This document shows positions 49,224 through 58,168 of a stretch of DNA of 64,000 nucleotides, in pieces; the first letter of the stretch is position 1, and the number at the start of each line of letters is the position of its first letter. The notes beneath the pieces are model-generated. The model saw only the letters and a program-made list of their open reading frames with translations. It made no database searches and had not been told where the DNA came from. Source of the stretch: Nannocystis exedens (GTDB taxonomy: Bacteria; Myxococcota_A; Polyangia; Nannocystales; Nannocystaceae); the NCBI RefSeq assembly GCF_002343915.1, contig NZ_NETK01000001.1:6152001-6216000 (forward strand), given 5' to 3'. The translations under genes were made by a program, and so were the position numbers.

Positions 49224-52200
49224 ATGACTCGCTCCACGCCTCGGCCGCTACACTGGGTCCTCGCGCTGTTGATGCTGCCGCTCGCGGCCGAGGCCGCGGC
49301 CGCGCCCCCACGGGCACCGGTCGAGCCGGCGGCGCAGACGCCCGCCGAGGTGCCCGAGGCGCTGCGGCCGTGGATCCCGTGGGTGCTTCAGCCCCTGTCC
49401 GATCGGTCATGTCCCTACGTGCATGCGAGTACCAGCGAGCGCCGCTGCGCCTGGCCGTCGCAGCTCGAGCTCGAGCTGACCGACGAGCGCGGGTCGTTCG
49501 CGCAGCGCTGGCAGCTGTACGCCAAGGGGGCGGTGCCGCTGCCCGGCGACGCGCGCCGCTGGCCGCAGGACGTCGAGGTCGACGGCCAGCCGGCGGTGGT
49601 GGTCAGCGCGGCCGGCCGCCCGGCGGTCGAGCTCGGCCCCGGCGCGCACCGGATCACCGGCGCGTTCCTGTGGGACAGCATGCCGGAGAAGCTCAGCGTG
49701 CCGGCCGAGACGGGGCTCCTGGCGCTCAAGCTGCGCGGCAAGCCGGAGTCGTTCCCGCGCCGCGACAACGACGGGACGCTGTGGCTGCAGAAGAAGATCG
49801 AGGCGGCGAGCGAGCAGAACCTGCTCGACGTGGTGGTGCACCGCAAGCTGACCGACGCGATCCCGCTGCGCATGACGACGGAGATCTCGCTGCACGTGGC
49901 CGGGAAGAGCCGCGAGGAGCTGCTGGGCAAGGCGCTGCTGCCCGACTTCGTGGCGATGGAGGTGACGAGCGAGCTGCCGGCCCGGCTCGAGCCCGACGGC
50001 CGCGTGCGCGTGCAGGTGCGCCCGGGGGCGTGGACGATCCGCGTCGAGGCGCGCCACCCCGGCGACCTGCAAAACATCGCCCTCGCCACCAACGAGGGCC
50101 CGTGGGCGGGCGAGGAGGTGTGGGTGTTCGAGCCGGCGCCCGAGCTGCGCCGCGTCGAGTTCTCGGGGCTGGTGTCGGTCGACCCGCAACAGACGCAATT
50201 GCCCGACGCGTGGCGCTCGTTCCCGGCGTTCCGCGCCCGCCCGGGCGAGGCGCTGCAATTGACGGTGACGCAGCGCGGCGAGGCCGACCGCGGGCCCGAT
50301 CAACTGTCGCTGGCCCGCGACTGGTGGCTCGACTTCGACGGCCGCGGGTTCACGGTCAAGGACCGCATCGCCGGCCAGGTCCAGGGCACGCGCCGGCTCG
50401 AGATGCAGGGCTCGGCCCGCCTCGGCGCGGTCGCGGTCAGCGGCCAGCCGCAATTCATCACCGCCCGCGACGACCCGAACAAGGCCGGCGTCGAGCTGCG
50501 CGACCCCAACGTGGCGCTCACCGCCGACCTGCGCGTGCCCGCCGGCGGGCTTCACCCGTCGATCTCGGCGGTCGACTGGGACCACGACTTCGCCTCGGTG
50601 TCGGGCACGCTGCACCTGCCGCCCGGCTGGAAGGTGCTGCACGCGACCGGCGTCGACCAGGTCGACGACACCTGGCTCGGCCGCTGGACGCTGCTCGACC
50701 TGTTCATGGTGCTGGTGATCGCGATCGCCATCGCCCGCCTGTACGGCTGGGCCTGGGGCGTGCTGGCGGTGGTGACGCTGGCGCTGGTGTTCCCCGAGTG
50801 GATGGCGCCGCGGACGGTGTGGATCTTCGTGCTGGTCGGCGAGGCGCTGCACCGCGCGCTGCCGGACGGCTGGCTGCGCTCGGCGGTCCGCGGCTATCGC
50901 CTCGGCGCGCTGGTGATGCTGGCCGGGATCTGCTCGGTGTTCGCGGTCCAGCAGATCCGCCAGGGGCTGTACCCGGCGCTCGAGGAGCGCGGGCGCGACG
51001 ACTTCGGCCTGACCTTTGCGACGGCCAAGCTCGAGCCGCCGCGCGAGGCCGCGCCGGCGGAGGACATCGCGACCGCCCACAACCAGGAGTTCCGGCCGGG
51101 CGAGCTGGACCAGCTCGAGACCGACATGGACGGGGCCGAGCAGTACCACCGCGGCGAGGAGGGCCGCATGGGCCGGCCGATGAAGGAGCTCGAGGCGCTC
51201 GACGAGGAGGTCGAGGAGCAGACGGTGTCGTCGATCGTGCAGTCGAAGCGGGCCAGCCTGAGCGGCGAGTACCGCCAGCGCCAGCAGAAGAAGCTGCGCG
51301 AGTACGACGCCGGCACGGTGGTGCAGACCGGCCCCGGCGTGCCCCGCTGGTCGTGGCGCTCGGTGCCGCTGCGCTGGAGCGGGCCGGTCGACCGCTCGCA
51401 GAAGGTCAGCTTCCTGCTGGTGCCGCCGCACGTCAACCTGGCGCTGGCCGGCGTGCGCGTGCTGTTCCTGGTCGCGCTGGTGATGGCGGTGTTCGGGGTG
51501 TTCCGCAAGCGGCGAGTCCGCCCGCCGCAGCGGCCCAACCCGGCCGTCGGCGCGACGATGATGGGGGCGGTCGTCGGCGCGCTGCTGCTGCCGTCGTCGG
51601 CCGCGGCGCAGGTGCCCGACGCGGCCACGCTCGAGCAGCTGCGGGCCCGCCTCACCGAGCCGCCGAGCTGCCTGCCCGACTGCGTGACGAGCCCGCGCAT
51701 GCGCCTCGAGGCCAGCGGGTCGGCGCTGCGGCTGGTGGTCGAGCTCCACGCGGCGGCCCAGGTCGAGGCGCCGCTGCCGGGCTCGGCCGAGCACTGGTTG
51801 CCGACGCAGGTGTCGCTCGACGGCTCGCCCGCCGCGGGCGGGCTGGTGCGCGCCGGCGACGGGGGCCTGCGGATCGCGCTCGAGCCCGGTCGCCACGAGG
51901 TGGTGCTCGAGGGCCCGCTGCCGAACCGCGAGACGATCCAGCTGCGCCTGCCGGTCGGGCCGCATCGCGTCACCGCCAAGGCCGACGGCTGGACGGTCGC
52001 CGGGCTGCACGAGGACGGGCTCGCCGACGAGGTGCTGCAGCTGACGCGGATCAGCAAGCAGGACGCGGCCCAGCCGGAGACGCTCGAGGTCGGCACGCTG
52101 CCGCCGTTCGTCCGCGTCGAGCGGGCGCTGACGCTGGGGCTGTCGTGGGAGGTGACGACGCGGGTCATCCGCGCCACGCCGCGCGGCTCGGCGGTGGTGC

Positions 52201-53876
52201 TCAAGGTGCCGCTGCTCTCGGGCGAGTCGGTGACGACGGCGGAGCAGCGGGTCGAGGCCGGCGCGGTGCTGGTCAACATCCGCCCCGACGAGGACGTGGT
52301 CGAGTGGACCAGCGTGCTGCCGATCTCGCCGCAGATCGTGCTGGCGGCGGCCACCGGGGCGCCGTGGAGCGAGGTCTGGGAGGTGATGGTCGGGCCGGTG
52401 TGGCACGTCGAGGCCGGCGGGATCCCGCCGATCCGCCGCGGCGCCGAGGGCCTGCAGGTCTGGATGCCCTGGCCCGGAGAACAGGTCGTCCTGGACATCT
52501 CGCGCCCCGCCGGCGTGCCCGGCGAGACGCTGACCCTCGACTTCGCGCGCCTGACCCTTCGGCCAGGGATGCGGGCGGTCGACGCCGAGCTGCAGCTCGA
52601 GCTGCGCTCGTCTCGCGGCGGCCACCACACGCTCGCGCTGCCGCCCGAGGCCCAGCTGCAGAAGGTGCTGATCAACGGCGCGCAGCAGCCGATCGGCCAG
52701 GAGGGCCAGCAGGTCCGCCTGCCGGTCGCGCCGGGCGTGCAGCGGGTCCAGCTCGAGTGGCGCGAGGCGGCGGCGCTCGGCCAGCGCTACACGGCGCCGG
52801 TGGTCGACCTCGGGGCGGCGGCGGTCAACGCCGAGGTCCACGTCGAGTTCCCGCCGAGCCGGTGGATCTTGCTGCTCGGCGGGCCGCGGCTCGGGCCGGC
52901 GGTGCTGTTCTGGAGCTACATCGTGGTGCTGCTGCTCGCCTCGGCGGTGCTCGGTCGCCTGGCCGTTTCGCCGCTGCGCGCCCACCAGTGGTTCTTGCTC
53001 GGGCTCGGGCTGTCGACGGTGACGGTGCCCGAGGCGATGCTGGTGATCGGGTGGTTCCTGCTGCTCGGCTGGCGCCGCCGCCGGCTCGATCTGGCGCCGG
53101 GGTGGTTCGCGCTGCGGCAGCTGACGATCGCGGTGTGGACCCTGGCGGCCTGCTCGGCCCTGTTCGCGGCGGTCCACGCCGGCCTGCTCGGCCAGCCCGA
53201 CATGCAGATCGAGGGCAACGGGTCGTGGGGGAGCTCGCTGCGCTGGTATCAGGACCGCGTCGCGTACGTCGACGGGGTCGGCGGCCTGATGCCGCGCCCG
53301 TGGGTGCTGTCGGTGTCGCTGTGGTGGTACCGCGGGCTGATGCTGGCGTGGGCGCTGTGGCTGGCGTGGTCGATGATCCGCTGGCTGCCGTGGGGCTGGC
53401 AGAGCGCGTCGCAGGGCGGGCTGTGGCGGCCACTCTGGCGCCCGTCGCTGCCGAAGACCAGGCCGGCGCCGAGCCGGCAGTCGGGCCCGCTGCCGCACGA
53501 GCCGCTGCTGCAGGAGACGTCGCCGGCCCCGCGCGCGAGCCAGTCGGGCGTGTCCGAGGCGATCTTCATGAGCCAGTCGACCGACAGCGGCGGCCTGGAC
53601 CACGAGGACACGCCGCGCCCGCGCGGGTCGAGGTTCCGCACGACCGACACGATGGAGGCCCCGCCGCCCCCGCTCGACCCCGAGCTCGACGCGCCGCGCG
53701 GCCCGACGGTCGCCCGCCACAACGCCAGCGGCCCGCAGCCGGTGCGGCCGGTGGCGGAGGAGATCACGCCGCCGGCGGCAAGCCGCCCGCGCTCGACCCC
53801 GCCGCCCCCGCCGCCCGGCAAGCGTCCGCTGCCGCCGATCGCCAGCGGCGAGGACGACGACACGCCGCCGCCGTGA
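49224..53876 (+). CDS. Very large membrane protein of unknown function (1550 residues)
   Basis: Signal peptide MTRSTPRPLHWVLALLMLPL then a long extracytoplasmic beta-rich region (~30-485) with no recognised domain. Membrane helices lie around 490-600 (LLDLFMVLVIAIAIARLYGW, GWLRSAVRGYRLGALVML), followed by a charged coiled segment (~640-720: MDGAEQYHRGEEGRMGRPMK, then SLSGEYRQRQQKKLREYDAG), another helix near 760, a second beta-rich periplasmic region (~800-1220), a final helix cluster (~1225-1400) and a Pro/Ser/Arg cytoplasmic tail ending in DDDTPPP. The repeated layout of beta-rich lobe plus helices suggests an internal duplication. I do not recognise the family. It is probably an envelope-spanning scaffold or transporter component (inference). 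It starts 106 bp from the CoA-binding gene and ends beside a dispersed palindrome. Confidence 0.75.
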   Translation: MTRSTPRPLHWVLALLMLPLAAEAAAAPPRAPVEPAAQTPAEVPEALRPWIPWVLQPLSDRSCPYVHASTSERRCAWPSQLELELTDERGSFAQRWQLYAKGAVPLPGDARRWPQDVEVDGQPAVVVSAAGRPAVELGPGAHRITGAFLWDSMPEKLSVPAETGLLALKLRGKPESFPRRDNDGTLWLQKKIEAASEQNLLDVVVHRKLTDAIPLRMTTEISLHVAGKSREELLGKALLPDFVAMEVTSELPARLEPDGRVRVQVRPGAWTIRVEARHPGDLQNIALATNEGPWAGEEVWVFEPAPELRRVEFSGLVSVDPQQTQLPDAWRSFPAFRARPGEALQLTVTQRGEADRGPDQLSLARDWWLDFDGRGFTVKDRIAGQVQGTRRLEMQGSARLGAVAVSGQPQFITARDDPNKAGVELRDPNVALTADLRVPAGGLHPSISAVDWDHDFASVSGTLHLPPGWKVLHATGVDQVDDTWLGRWTLLDLFMVLVIAIAIARLYGWAWGVLAVVTLALVFPEWMAPRTVWIFVLVGEALHRALPDGWLRSAVRGYRLGALVMLAGICSVFAVQQIRQGLYPALEERGRDDFGLTFATAKLEPPREAAPAEDIATAHNQEFRPGELDQLETDMDGAEQYHRGEEGRMGRPMKELEALDEEVEEQTVSSIVQSKRASLSGEYRQRQQKKLREYDAGTVVQTGPGVPRWSWRSVPLRWSGPVDRSQKVSFLLVPPHVNLALAGVRVLFLVALVMAVFGVFRKRRVRPPQRPNPAVGATMMGAVVGALLLPSSAAAQVPDAATLEQLRARLTEPPSCLPDCVTSPRMRLEASGSALRLVVELHAAAQVEAPLPGSAEHWLPTQVSLDGSPAAGGLVRAGDGGLRIALEPGRHEVVLEGPLPNRETIQLRLPVGPHRVTAKADGWTVAGLHEDGLADEVLQLTRISKQDAAQPETLEVGTLPPFVRVERALTLGLSWEVTTRVIRATPRGSAVVLKVPLLSGESVTTAEQRVEAGAVLVNIRPDEDVVEWTSVLPISPQIVLAAATGAPWSEVWEVMVGPVWHVEAGGIPPIRRGAEGLQVWMPWPGEQVVLDISRPAGVPGETLTLDFARLTLRPGMRAVDAELQLELRSSRGGHHTLALPPEAQLQKVLINGAQQPIGQEGQQVRLPVAPGVQRVQLEWREAAALGQRYTAPVVDLGAAAVNAEVHVEFPPSRWILLLGGPRLGPAVLFWSYIVVLLLASAVLGRLAVSPLRAHQWFLLGLGLSTVTVPEAMLVIGWFLLLGWRRRRLDLAPGWFALRQLTIAVWTLAACSALFAAVHAGLLGQPDMQIEGNGSWGSSLRWYQDRVAYVDGVGGLMPRPWVLSVSLWWYRGLMLAWALWLAWSMIRWLPWGWQSASQGGLWRPLWRPSLPKTRPAPSRQSGPLPHEPLLQETSPAPRASQSGVSEAIFMSQSTDSGGLDHEDTPRPRGSRFRTTDTMEAPPPPLDPELDAPRGPTVARHNASGPQPVRPVAEEITPPAASRPRSTPPPPPPGKRPLPPIASGEDDDTPPP

Positions 53877-53913
53877 TGCGGAGGGTGTCTGAAAGGTCAG
53901 GTTGATGGAGATG

Positions 53914-53943
53914 TTCGGACATGCCCCGAGGGGCATGTCCGAA
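53914..53943. terminator. Perfect 30-bp inverted repeat between convergent genes
   Basis: TTCGGACATGCCCC (53914-53927), GA, GGGGCATGTCCGAA (53930-53943): a 14-bp perfect stem containing the dispersed repeat core. It lies between two converging stop codons and is symmetric, so it could terminate both transcripts. Confidence 0.75.
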
Positions 53944-53988
53944 TGCTCTGTCGGCGCGTGAGGGCGAGATGCCTCGCCGCGGGCGACG

Positions 53989-54666
53989 TCACGCCGGCGC
54001 GCACAGCAGGCGGGACAGCGACGAGACCGGCTGCTCCCACAGCTTTTCGTAGTTCACGCTGAGCAGCTCGCGCGAGCGCTTGCCGCGGCGGTAGGCGGCG
54101 CGCAGGCGGCCGAGGTACGGCACCAGATCCTTCCAGCCGGCGACCTTGACCCGGCGCGGCACCGAGTAGGCGAGGATCAGGATCGCCTGGCGGACGCCGA
54201 GGTTGCCGAGCACGAACGCCTGCAGCAGCATCTCGCCGTGCTCGTCGGTGCCGTAGCCGGTGATCACGTGGAACAGGTCGTGCGTCTCCCGGTAGCGCTT
54301 GCTGAGGTAGTCGACGTCGGTCTCGATCGGGAAGGTGGTCTCGAACGGCGCGATGCCGTTGTCGCGGAAGTAGCGGACGAGCTCGCGGCCGAGCGTGCCC
54401 TCGGGCAGCTTCGCCAGCGCGTCGAGGTCGAGCTCGCGGCCCTGCAGGCTCGGCCGGTCGTCGAGCATCCGCCGGCCGTCCTCGCTGGTGCGCCAGTGGC
54501 GGGCCAGCTTGGTGTACGTCTCGCTGTCGAGGCAGGCGTTGACCAGCGGGCCGTAGTACGTGTTCGCGGGGTCGTCCGACAGGACCTTGAGCGCGTGCAG
54601 GCTGAGGCGGACGCGGGTGAAGATCGACGCGTTCGGGGGCAGGGTCGGAAACGCTGGCTGGTTCAT
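53989..54666 (-). CDS. CoQ4-family protein
   Basis: A 225-residue protein starting MNQPAFPTLPPNASIFTRVR. Residues ~75-160 contain the family signature: DYLSKRYRETHDLFHVITGY with the zinc-binding HDxxH, then GTDEHGEMLLQAFVLGNLGV with the downstream Glu, the same HDxxHx(10-12)E pattern as eukaryotic CoQ4 (COQ4). Known: CoQ4 organises ubiquinone-biosynthesis enzymes and has been reported to act in C1 decarboxylation/hydroxylation of the ring; bacterial homologues are less studied. No ubiquinone genes are nearby. The histidine kinase gene starts on the same strand 177 bp upstream. The C-terminus ends SSLSRLLCAPA, and a palindromic repeat follows. Confidence 0.88.
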   Translation of the reverse strand: MNQPAFPTLPPNASIFTRVRLSLHALKVLSDDPANTYYGPLVNACLDSETYTKLARHWRTSEDGRRMLDDRPSLQGRELDLDALAKLPEGTLGRELVRYFRDNGIAPFETTFPIETDVDYLSKRYRETHDLFHVITGYGTDEHGEMLLQAFVLGNLGVRQAILILAYSVPRRVKVAGWKDLVPYLGRLRAAYRRGKRSRELLSVNYEKLWEQPVSSLSRLLCAPA

Positions 54667-54842
54667 GGGAGCTCCTTCGGGCGCGAGCGACCGGAGGAGT
54701 GTGGTCGAAACGGACAGTCGTGTCCACTTCGCTCGGGGGTGGATCCGCACGGCCGCGCGCGGGCGGGGCTCCGCGGCGGCGGAGCCGGGAGACTCGCGGC
54801 GCGCGTGCAGCGTCGCCCGCGCGCATGCGCGCCCGCGGGGGC

Positions 54843-56351
54843 TCAGAAGTGCGACACGAGGATCACCCCGGCCTTGCGTGGGTCGATGGCCTCCTGGGGC
54901 AGGCGGAGGGTGAAGACCGAGCCGACGCCGGGCTTGCTGCGGACGGTGATGTCGCCGCCGAGCATGCGGGCGTAGTGGCGGCTGATGGCGAGGCCGAGGC
55001 CGGTGCCGCCGAACTTGCGCGTGGTGGAGGAGTCGGCCTGGACGAACGGGGCGAACAGGCGCTCGAGCACCTCGGGGGCGATGCCGATGCCGGTGTCGCT
55101 GACCTCGAAGCGGTACCACGAGCGGCCGCCCTCGGCCTGGATCTTGATCGACAGCTCGATGCGGCCGTTGTGGGTGAACTTGCAGGCGTTGCTGAGCAGG
55201 TTGCTCAGGATCTGGTGCAGCTTGGTGCGGTCGGTCGTGATCTCGCCGAGGTCGCGGGCGCAGCGGAGCTTGAGCGTGTCGCCGTTGCGCTCGGCCAGCG
55301 GGGCCAGGTGCGACATCACGCTGCCGAGCACGTCGCCGAGCCGGAACGACTCGACGTTGATGTCCATCTTGCCCGACTCGATCTTCGACAGGTCGAGGAT
55401 GTCGCTGATCAGCGCGAGCAGGTGCTCGGCGGACCCGTGGATCTTGCCGAGGTCCTCGTGCAGCTCGCGGAGGTCGGGGCGCGCGGTGTCCTCGAGCAGG
55501 ATCTCGCTGTAGCCGATGATCGCGTTGAGCGGGGTCCGCAGCTCGTGGCTCATGTTGGCGAGGAACGAGCTCTTGATGCGGTTGGCCTCGAGCGCCTGCT
55601 CCTCGGCCTGGCGGCGCACGCGGATCTCCGACTCCATCTTGCGGTTGGCGCGGGTCAGCGCGATCGTCCGCTCCTCGACCCGGCGCTCGAGCTCGTCGTG
55701 GGTGCGGCGCAGCTGGTCCTCGATCTGCTGCCGGTTCTCCATCTCGCGCTCGAGCCGGCCCAGCGCGGTGCGCAAGATCTCCCCGCTGCGGCCGTGGTGC
55801 GCCAGCACCAGCGTGAGCGGCACGCCGGCGGCCGTCACCGTCAGCGCGGCGATCAGCGCCTGCGAGGCCGGGCTGCCGGCGACGACGACGCCGACAGCGC
55901 AGGCGAGGCTGAGGCCCGCGACGCAGGCGCCGGCCAGCCGCGGCGCGAACGACAGCGGGGCGGCGCACGCGGCGGCGAGGCCGAGCAGCATCACCGGCGC
56001 GTCGGCGGCGAGCAGGCTGGGGAGGACGACGAGCAGGCCGGCGAGCGCGGCGTAGCGGACGAGGTCGCGCGTGCGTGTGCGTGCGCGGTCGAACGAGACC
56101 GGGTTGAAGAAGGAGACCGCCTGCACCAACACGAAGGCGCTGCAGCCGAGGATCGCGGCCGGGCCGGGGTCGGCGGCGACGACGACGACGACGGCGAGCA
56201 CGACGCTGACGAGCACGATGGCGCGGCCCTGCGCCGCGAGCGACAGCGCGAAGTCGAGGACCTGGGGCGGCAGGGTGGTGAACCGCGACTTGCGTCGCAC
56301 CGAGGATTCCCCGGCGGCGGCGGCGGCGGCGAGCACTTGAGCCGGATGCAT
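54843..56351 (-). CDS. Membrane sensor histidine kinase
   Basis: A 502-residue kinase. Start at 56351 (MHPAQVLAAAAAAGESSVRR). Residues ~55-195 hold six membrane helices without a known sensor domain. A coiled linker (~200-255: LEREMENRQQIEDQLRRTHD, ELERRVEERTIALTRAN) joins the HisKA domain with the phosphoacceptor His269 in NMSHELRTPLNAIIGYSEIL. The HATPase_c domain (~375-490) has N box ILSNLLSNACKFTHNGRIEL, G1 FEVSDTGIGIAPEVLERLFA, F box FVQADSSTTRKFGGTGLGLA and G2. No receiver domain and no response-regulator gene is adjacent, so it is an orphan kinase as is common in myxobacteria. Motif order and length are normal; it should be active. Confidence 0.95.
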   Translation of the reverse strand: MHPAQVLAAAAAAGESSVRRKSRFTTLPPQVLDFALSLAAQGRAIVLVSVVLAVVVVVAADPGPAAILGCSAFVLVQAVSFFNPVSFDRARTRTRDLVRYAALAGLLVVLPSLLAADAPVMLLGLAAACAAPLSFAPRLAGACVAGLSLACAVGVVVAGSPASQALIAALTVTAAGVPLTLVLAHHGRSGEILRTALGRLEREMENRQQIEDQLRRTHDELERRVEERTIALTRANRKMESEIRVRRQAEEQALEANRIKSSFLANMSHELRTPLNAIIGYSEILLEDTARPDLRELHEDLGKIHGSAEHLLALISDILDLSKIESGKMDINVESFRLGDVLGSVMSHLAPLAERNGDTLKLRCARDLGEITTDRTKLHQILSNLLSNACKFTHNGRIELSIKIQAEGGRSWYRFEVSDTGIGIAPEVLERLFAPFVQADSSTTRKFGGTGLGLAISRHYARMLGGDITVRSKPGVGSVFTLRLPQEAIDPRKAGVILVSHF

Positions 56352-56391
56352 AGGCGCGACCAGAGCATGCGCCGGCATCGCCGCGAGCGGT

Positions 56392-57459
56392 TTAACCGCC
56401 GAAGATCCGGAGCAGCCACTCTGCGCCGTAGCGATAGCCCACACGCTGCCACAGGCGCGCAGCGAGCGCGCACACGATCACCCAGATCGCGACGATGGTG
56501 AGCGCGATCTCGGCGCTGAACGCTTGCCACGCGCCGAGCGGTCGCGTCAGCTCGCGAAAGACGACGACGTGGACGAGCAGCAGCGTGAGCGAGGCGCGGC
56601 CGAGCGGGACCAGCCAGCCGCGTTCTTCGAGCTTGCCGCGCCGCTCGAGGGCCAGCGCGCCGAGCAAGAGGAGCAGCGTGCCCGACTGGAGCAACATGAC
56701 GATCGCCGGCGTCGCGGGGTAGAAGCTCAGGCGGATCTGGAACAGCCGGTGCCATACGCCCTCGTGGGGGCCGAGCCGCAGGCCGACGGCGGCGAGGGCG
56801 ACACCGGTGACGAGCAGCACACTGGCCATGCGCAGGATCGGCGCGGTGCGGCGCTGCTGCAGCCAGCGACCGACGACGATCCCGCCGAGGAACAGGCCGA
56901 GCCACGGGACGATCGGGAACTGGCCCTCGGCGAAGGCGAGCCGCAGCGGGCCGCCCGCGAGGTCGAGGCGGCGCATGCGGTCGTTGACGAGCAGCTCCGG
57001 GGTGGCGAGCCAGTGCTGCACCACCGGCGCGGCGAGCAGCAGGAGCGCCTGTCCGCAGAGCAATGCCCGATCGGACAGGCGGCGCCACAGCGGGGCGGTG
57101 AGGATGCCGAGGCCCATGAGGTGGAGGACGAACCACGAGCCGGCGGAGAACCAGCTCGGGGTGAGGAGGTTGAGCAGCCAGCCGAAACCCATGACCACGA
57201 GGCCGCGGCGGACCAGGATCGCGTCGAGGCCGGCGGTGCGACTGCGGGCGAGCAGGCTCGTGCCGGCGCCGGCGAGGGTGATGAAGGTGGGCGCGGCGAG
57301 GCCCCCGAGGCCGTTCAGGGCCATCAGCACCGGCGCCTGCGCGATCGCCGAGACGCCCGGGTCCGAGCGCCACAGCCACACCGCCATGTGCTGCTCCATC
57401 ATCAGCACGACGGCGAGGCCGCGCAGGGCGTCGAGGCTGAGCAGGCGGGCGGGCGTCAC
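56392..57459 (-). CDS. HGSNAT/DUF1624-like multipass acyltransferase
   Basis: A 355-residue membrane protein, GTG start at 57459 chosen because MTPARLLSLDALRGLAVVLM is the standard beginning of this family. Ten or so helices follow. Signature features include SLDALRGLAV at the first helix, LSLDALRG...MMEQHMAVWL, TFITLAGAGTSLLARSR, the loop LLTPSWFSAGSWFVLHLMGL, FPIVPWLGLFLGGIVVGRWL and the C-terminal PLGRASLTLLLVHVVVFREL. This is the heparan-alpha-glucosaminide N-acetyltransferase catalytic domain / DUF1624 pattern; members transfer acyl groups across membranes. Its substrate is unknown. It lies directly upstream of the histidine kinase on the same strand, 40 bp apart. Confidence 0.78.
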   Translation of the reverse strand: MTPARLLSLDALRGLAVVLMMEQHMAVWLWRSDPGVSAIAQAPVLMALNGLGGLAAPTFITLAGAGTSLLARSRTAGLDAILVRRGLVVMGFGWLLNLLTPSWFSAGSWFVLHLMGLGILTAPLWRRLSDRALLCGQALLLLAAPVVQHWLATPELLVNDRMRRLDLAGGPLRLAFAEGQFPIVPWLGLFLGGIVVGRWLQQRRTAPILRMASVLLVTGVALAAVGLRLGPHEGVWHRLFQIRLSFYPATPAIVMLLQSGTLLLLLGALALERRGKLEERGWLVPLGRASLTLLLVHVVVFRELTRPLGAWQAFSAEIALTIVAIWVIVCALAARLWQRVGYRYGAEWLLRIFGG

Positions 57460-57561
57460 CTCGCATGAGGCTACCCGGACCGGCGCACCGGGTGAAGGTC
57501 GGGGTCGGCGCGTGACCGGCAGCCCTGGCCAAAGGGCCGCGCGGCTGCGATAGTCGGGGGG

Positions 57562-58119
57562 ATGTCGAGCCTGTCCGACGCGACCCATCCGGCGACCGAG
57601 ACGATCGGCGACGGGCGCTTCTTGCGCCTCGTCCGCCGCGGGAAGTGGGAGTACGTGGAGCGCCTCGGGGCCCGGGGCGCCGCGGCGATCGTGGCCGTGA
57701 CCGACGACGGGCGGCTGGTGCTCATCGAGCAGCCGCGGCCGGCCCTCGGCGGGGTGGCGGTCGAGCTGCCGGCCGGCCTGGTCGGTGACACGCCCGGCGA
57801 CGAGGCGGAGGAGGCCGCGACCGCGGCCAACCGTGAGCTGGTCGAAGAGACAGGTTACGAGGCCAGCCGGATCGAGCAGGTCGCCCACGGCCCGAGCTCG
57901 CCCGGGCTGACCAGCGAGTGCATCAGCATCTTCGTCGCCACCGGCCTGCGCAAGGTCGGGCCCGGGGGGGGCGACGGCAACGAGCAGATCACGGTGTTCG
58001 AGGTGCCGCTCGCGGAGGTCGAGGCCTGGCTGGGCGAGCGGATCGCTCGCGGCGCGCACGTCGACCTCAAGGTCTACGCGGGGCTCTACTTCGCGCGCCA
58101 GCTCGCCGCGCACAAGTAG
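57562..58119 (+). CDS. NUDIX hydrolase (ADP-ribose pyrophosphatase-like)
   Basis: A 185-residue enzyme. It starts MSSLSDATHPATETIGDGRF and carries WEYVERLGARGAAAIVAVTD, VLIEQPRPALGGVAVELPAG and the Nudix box EEAATAANRELVEETGYEAS with the RELxEExG core; the loop between the Gly and the first Glu is slightly longer than the GX5E consensus. The EQxR..... and ELPAG motifs just before the box are those of ADP-sugar pyrophosphatases, so ADP-ribose or a related sugar nucleotide is the likely substrate. A half-copy of the dispersed repeat (GGTCGAAGAGACAGGTTACG, 57842-57861) overlaps the conserved VEETGY codons. A purine-rich GGGGGG tract precedes the ATG. Confidence 0.9.
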   Translation: MSSLSDATHPATETIGDGRFLRLVRRGKWEYVERLGARGAAAIVAVTDDGRLVLIEQPRPALGGVAVELPAGLVGDTPGDEAEEAATAANRELVEETGYEASRIEQVAHGPSSPGLTSECISIFVATGLRKVGPGGGDGNEQITVFEVPLAEVEAWLGERIARGAHVDLKVYAGLYFARQLAAHK

Positions 58120-58168
58120 GAGCGGGCGGCCGCGGGCTGCGGGCGCTGTGGCACACTGACGGTCCCCC

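Noticed and set aside
49407..53936. 1509-codon open frame antisense to the large membrane protein
   Set aside because: Arg/His/Asp-rich shadow translation without a domain; the plus-strand frame has a signal peptide and membrane helices.
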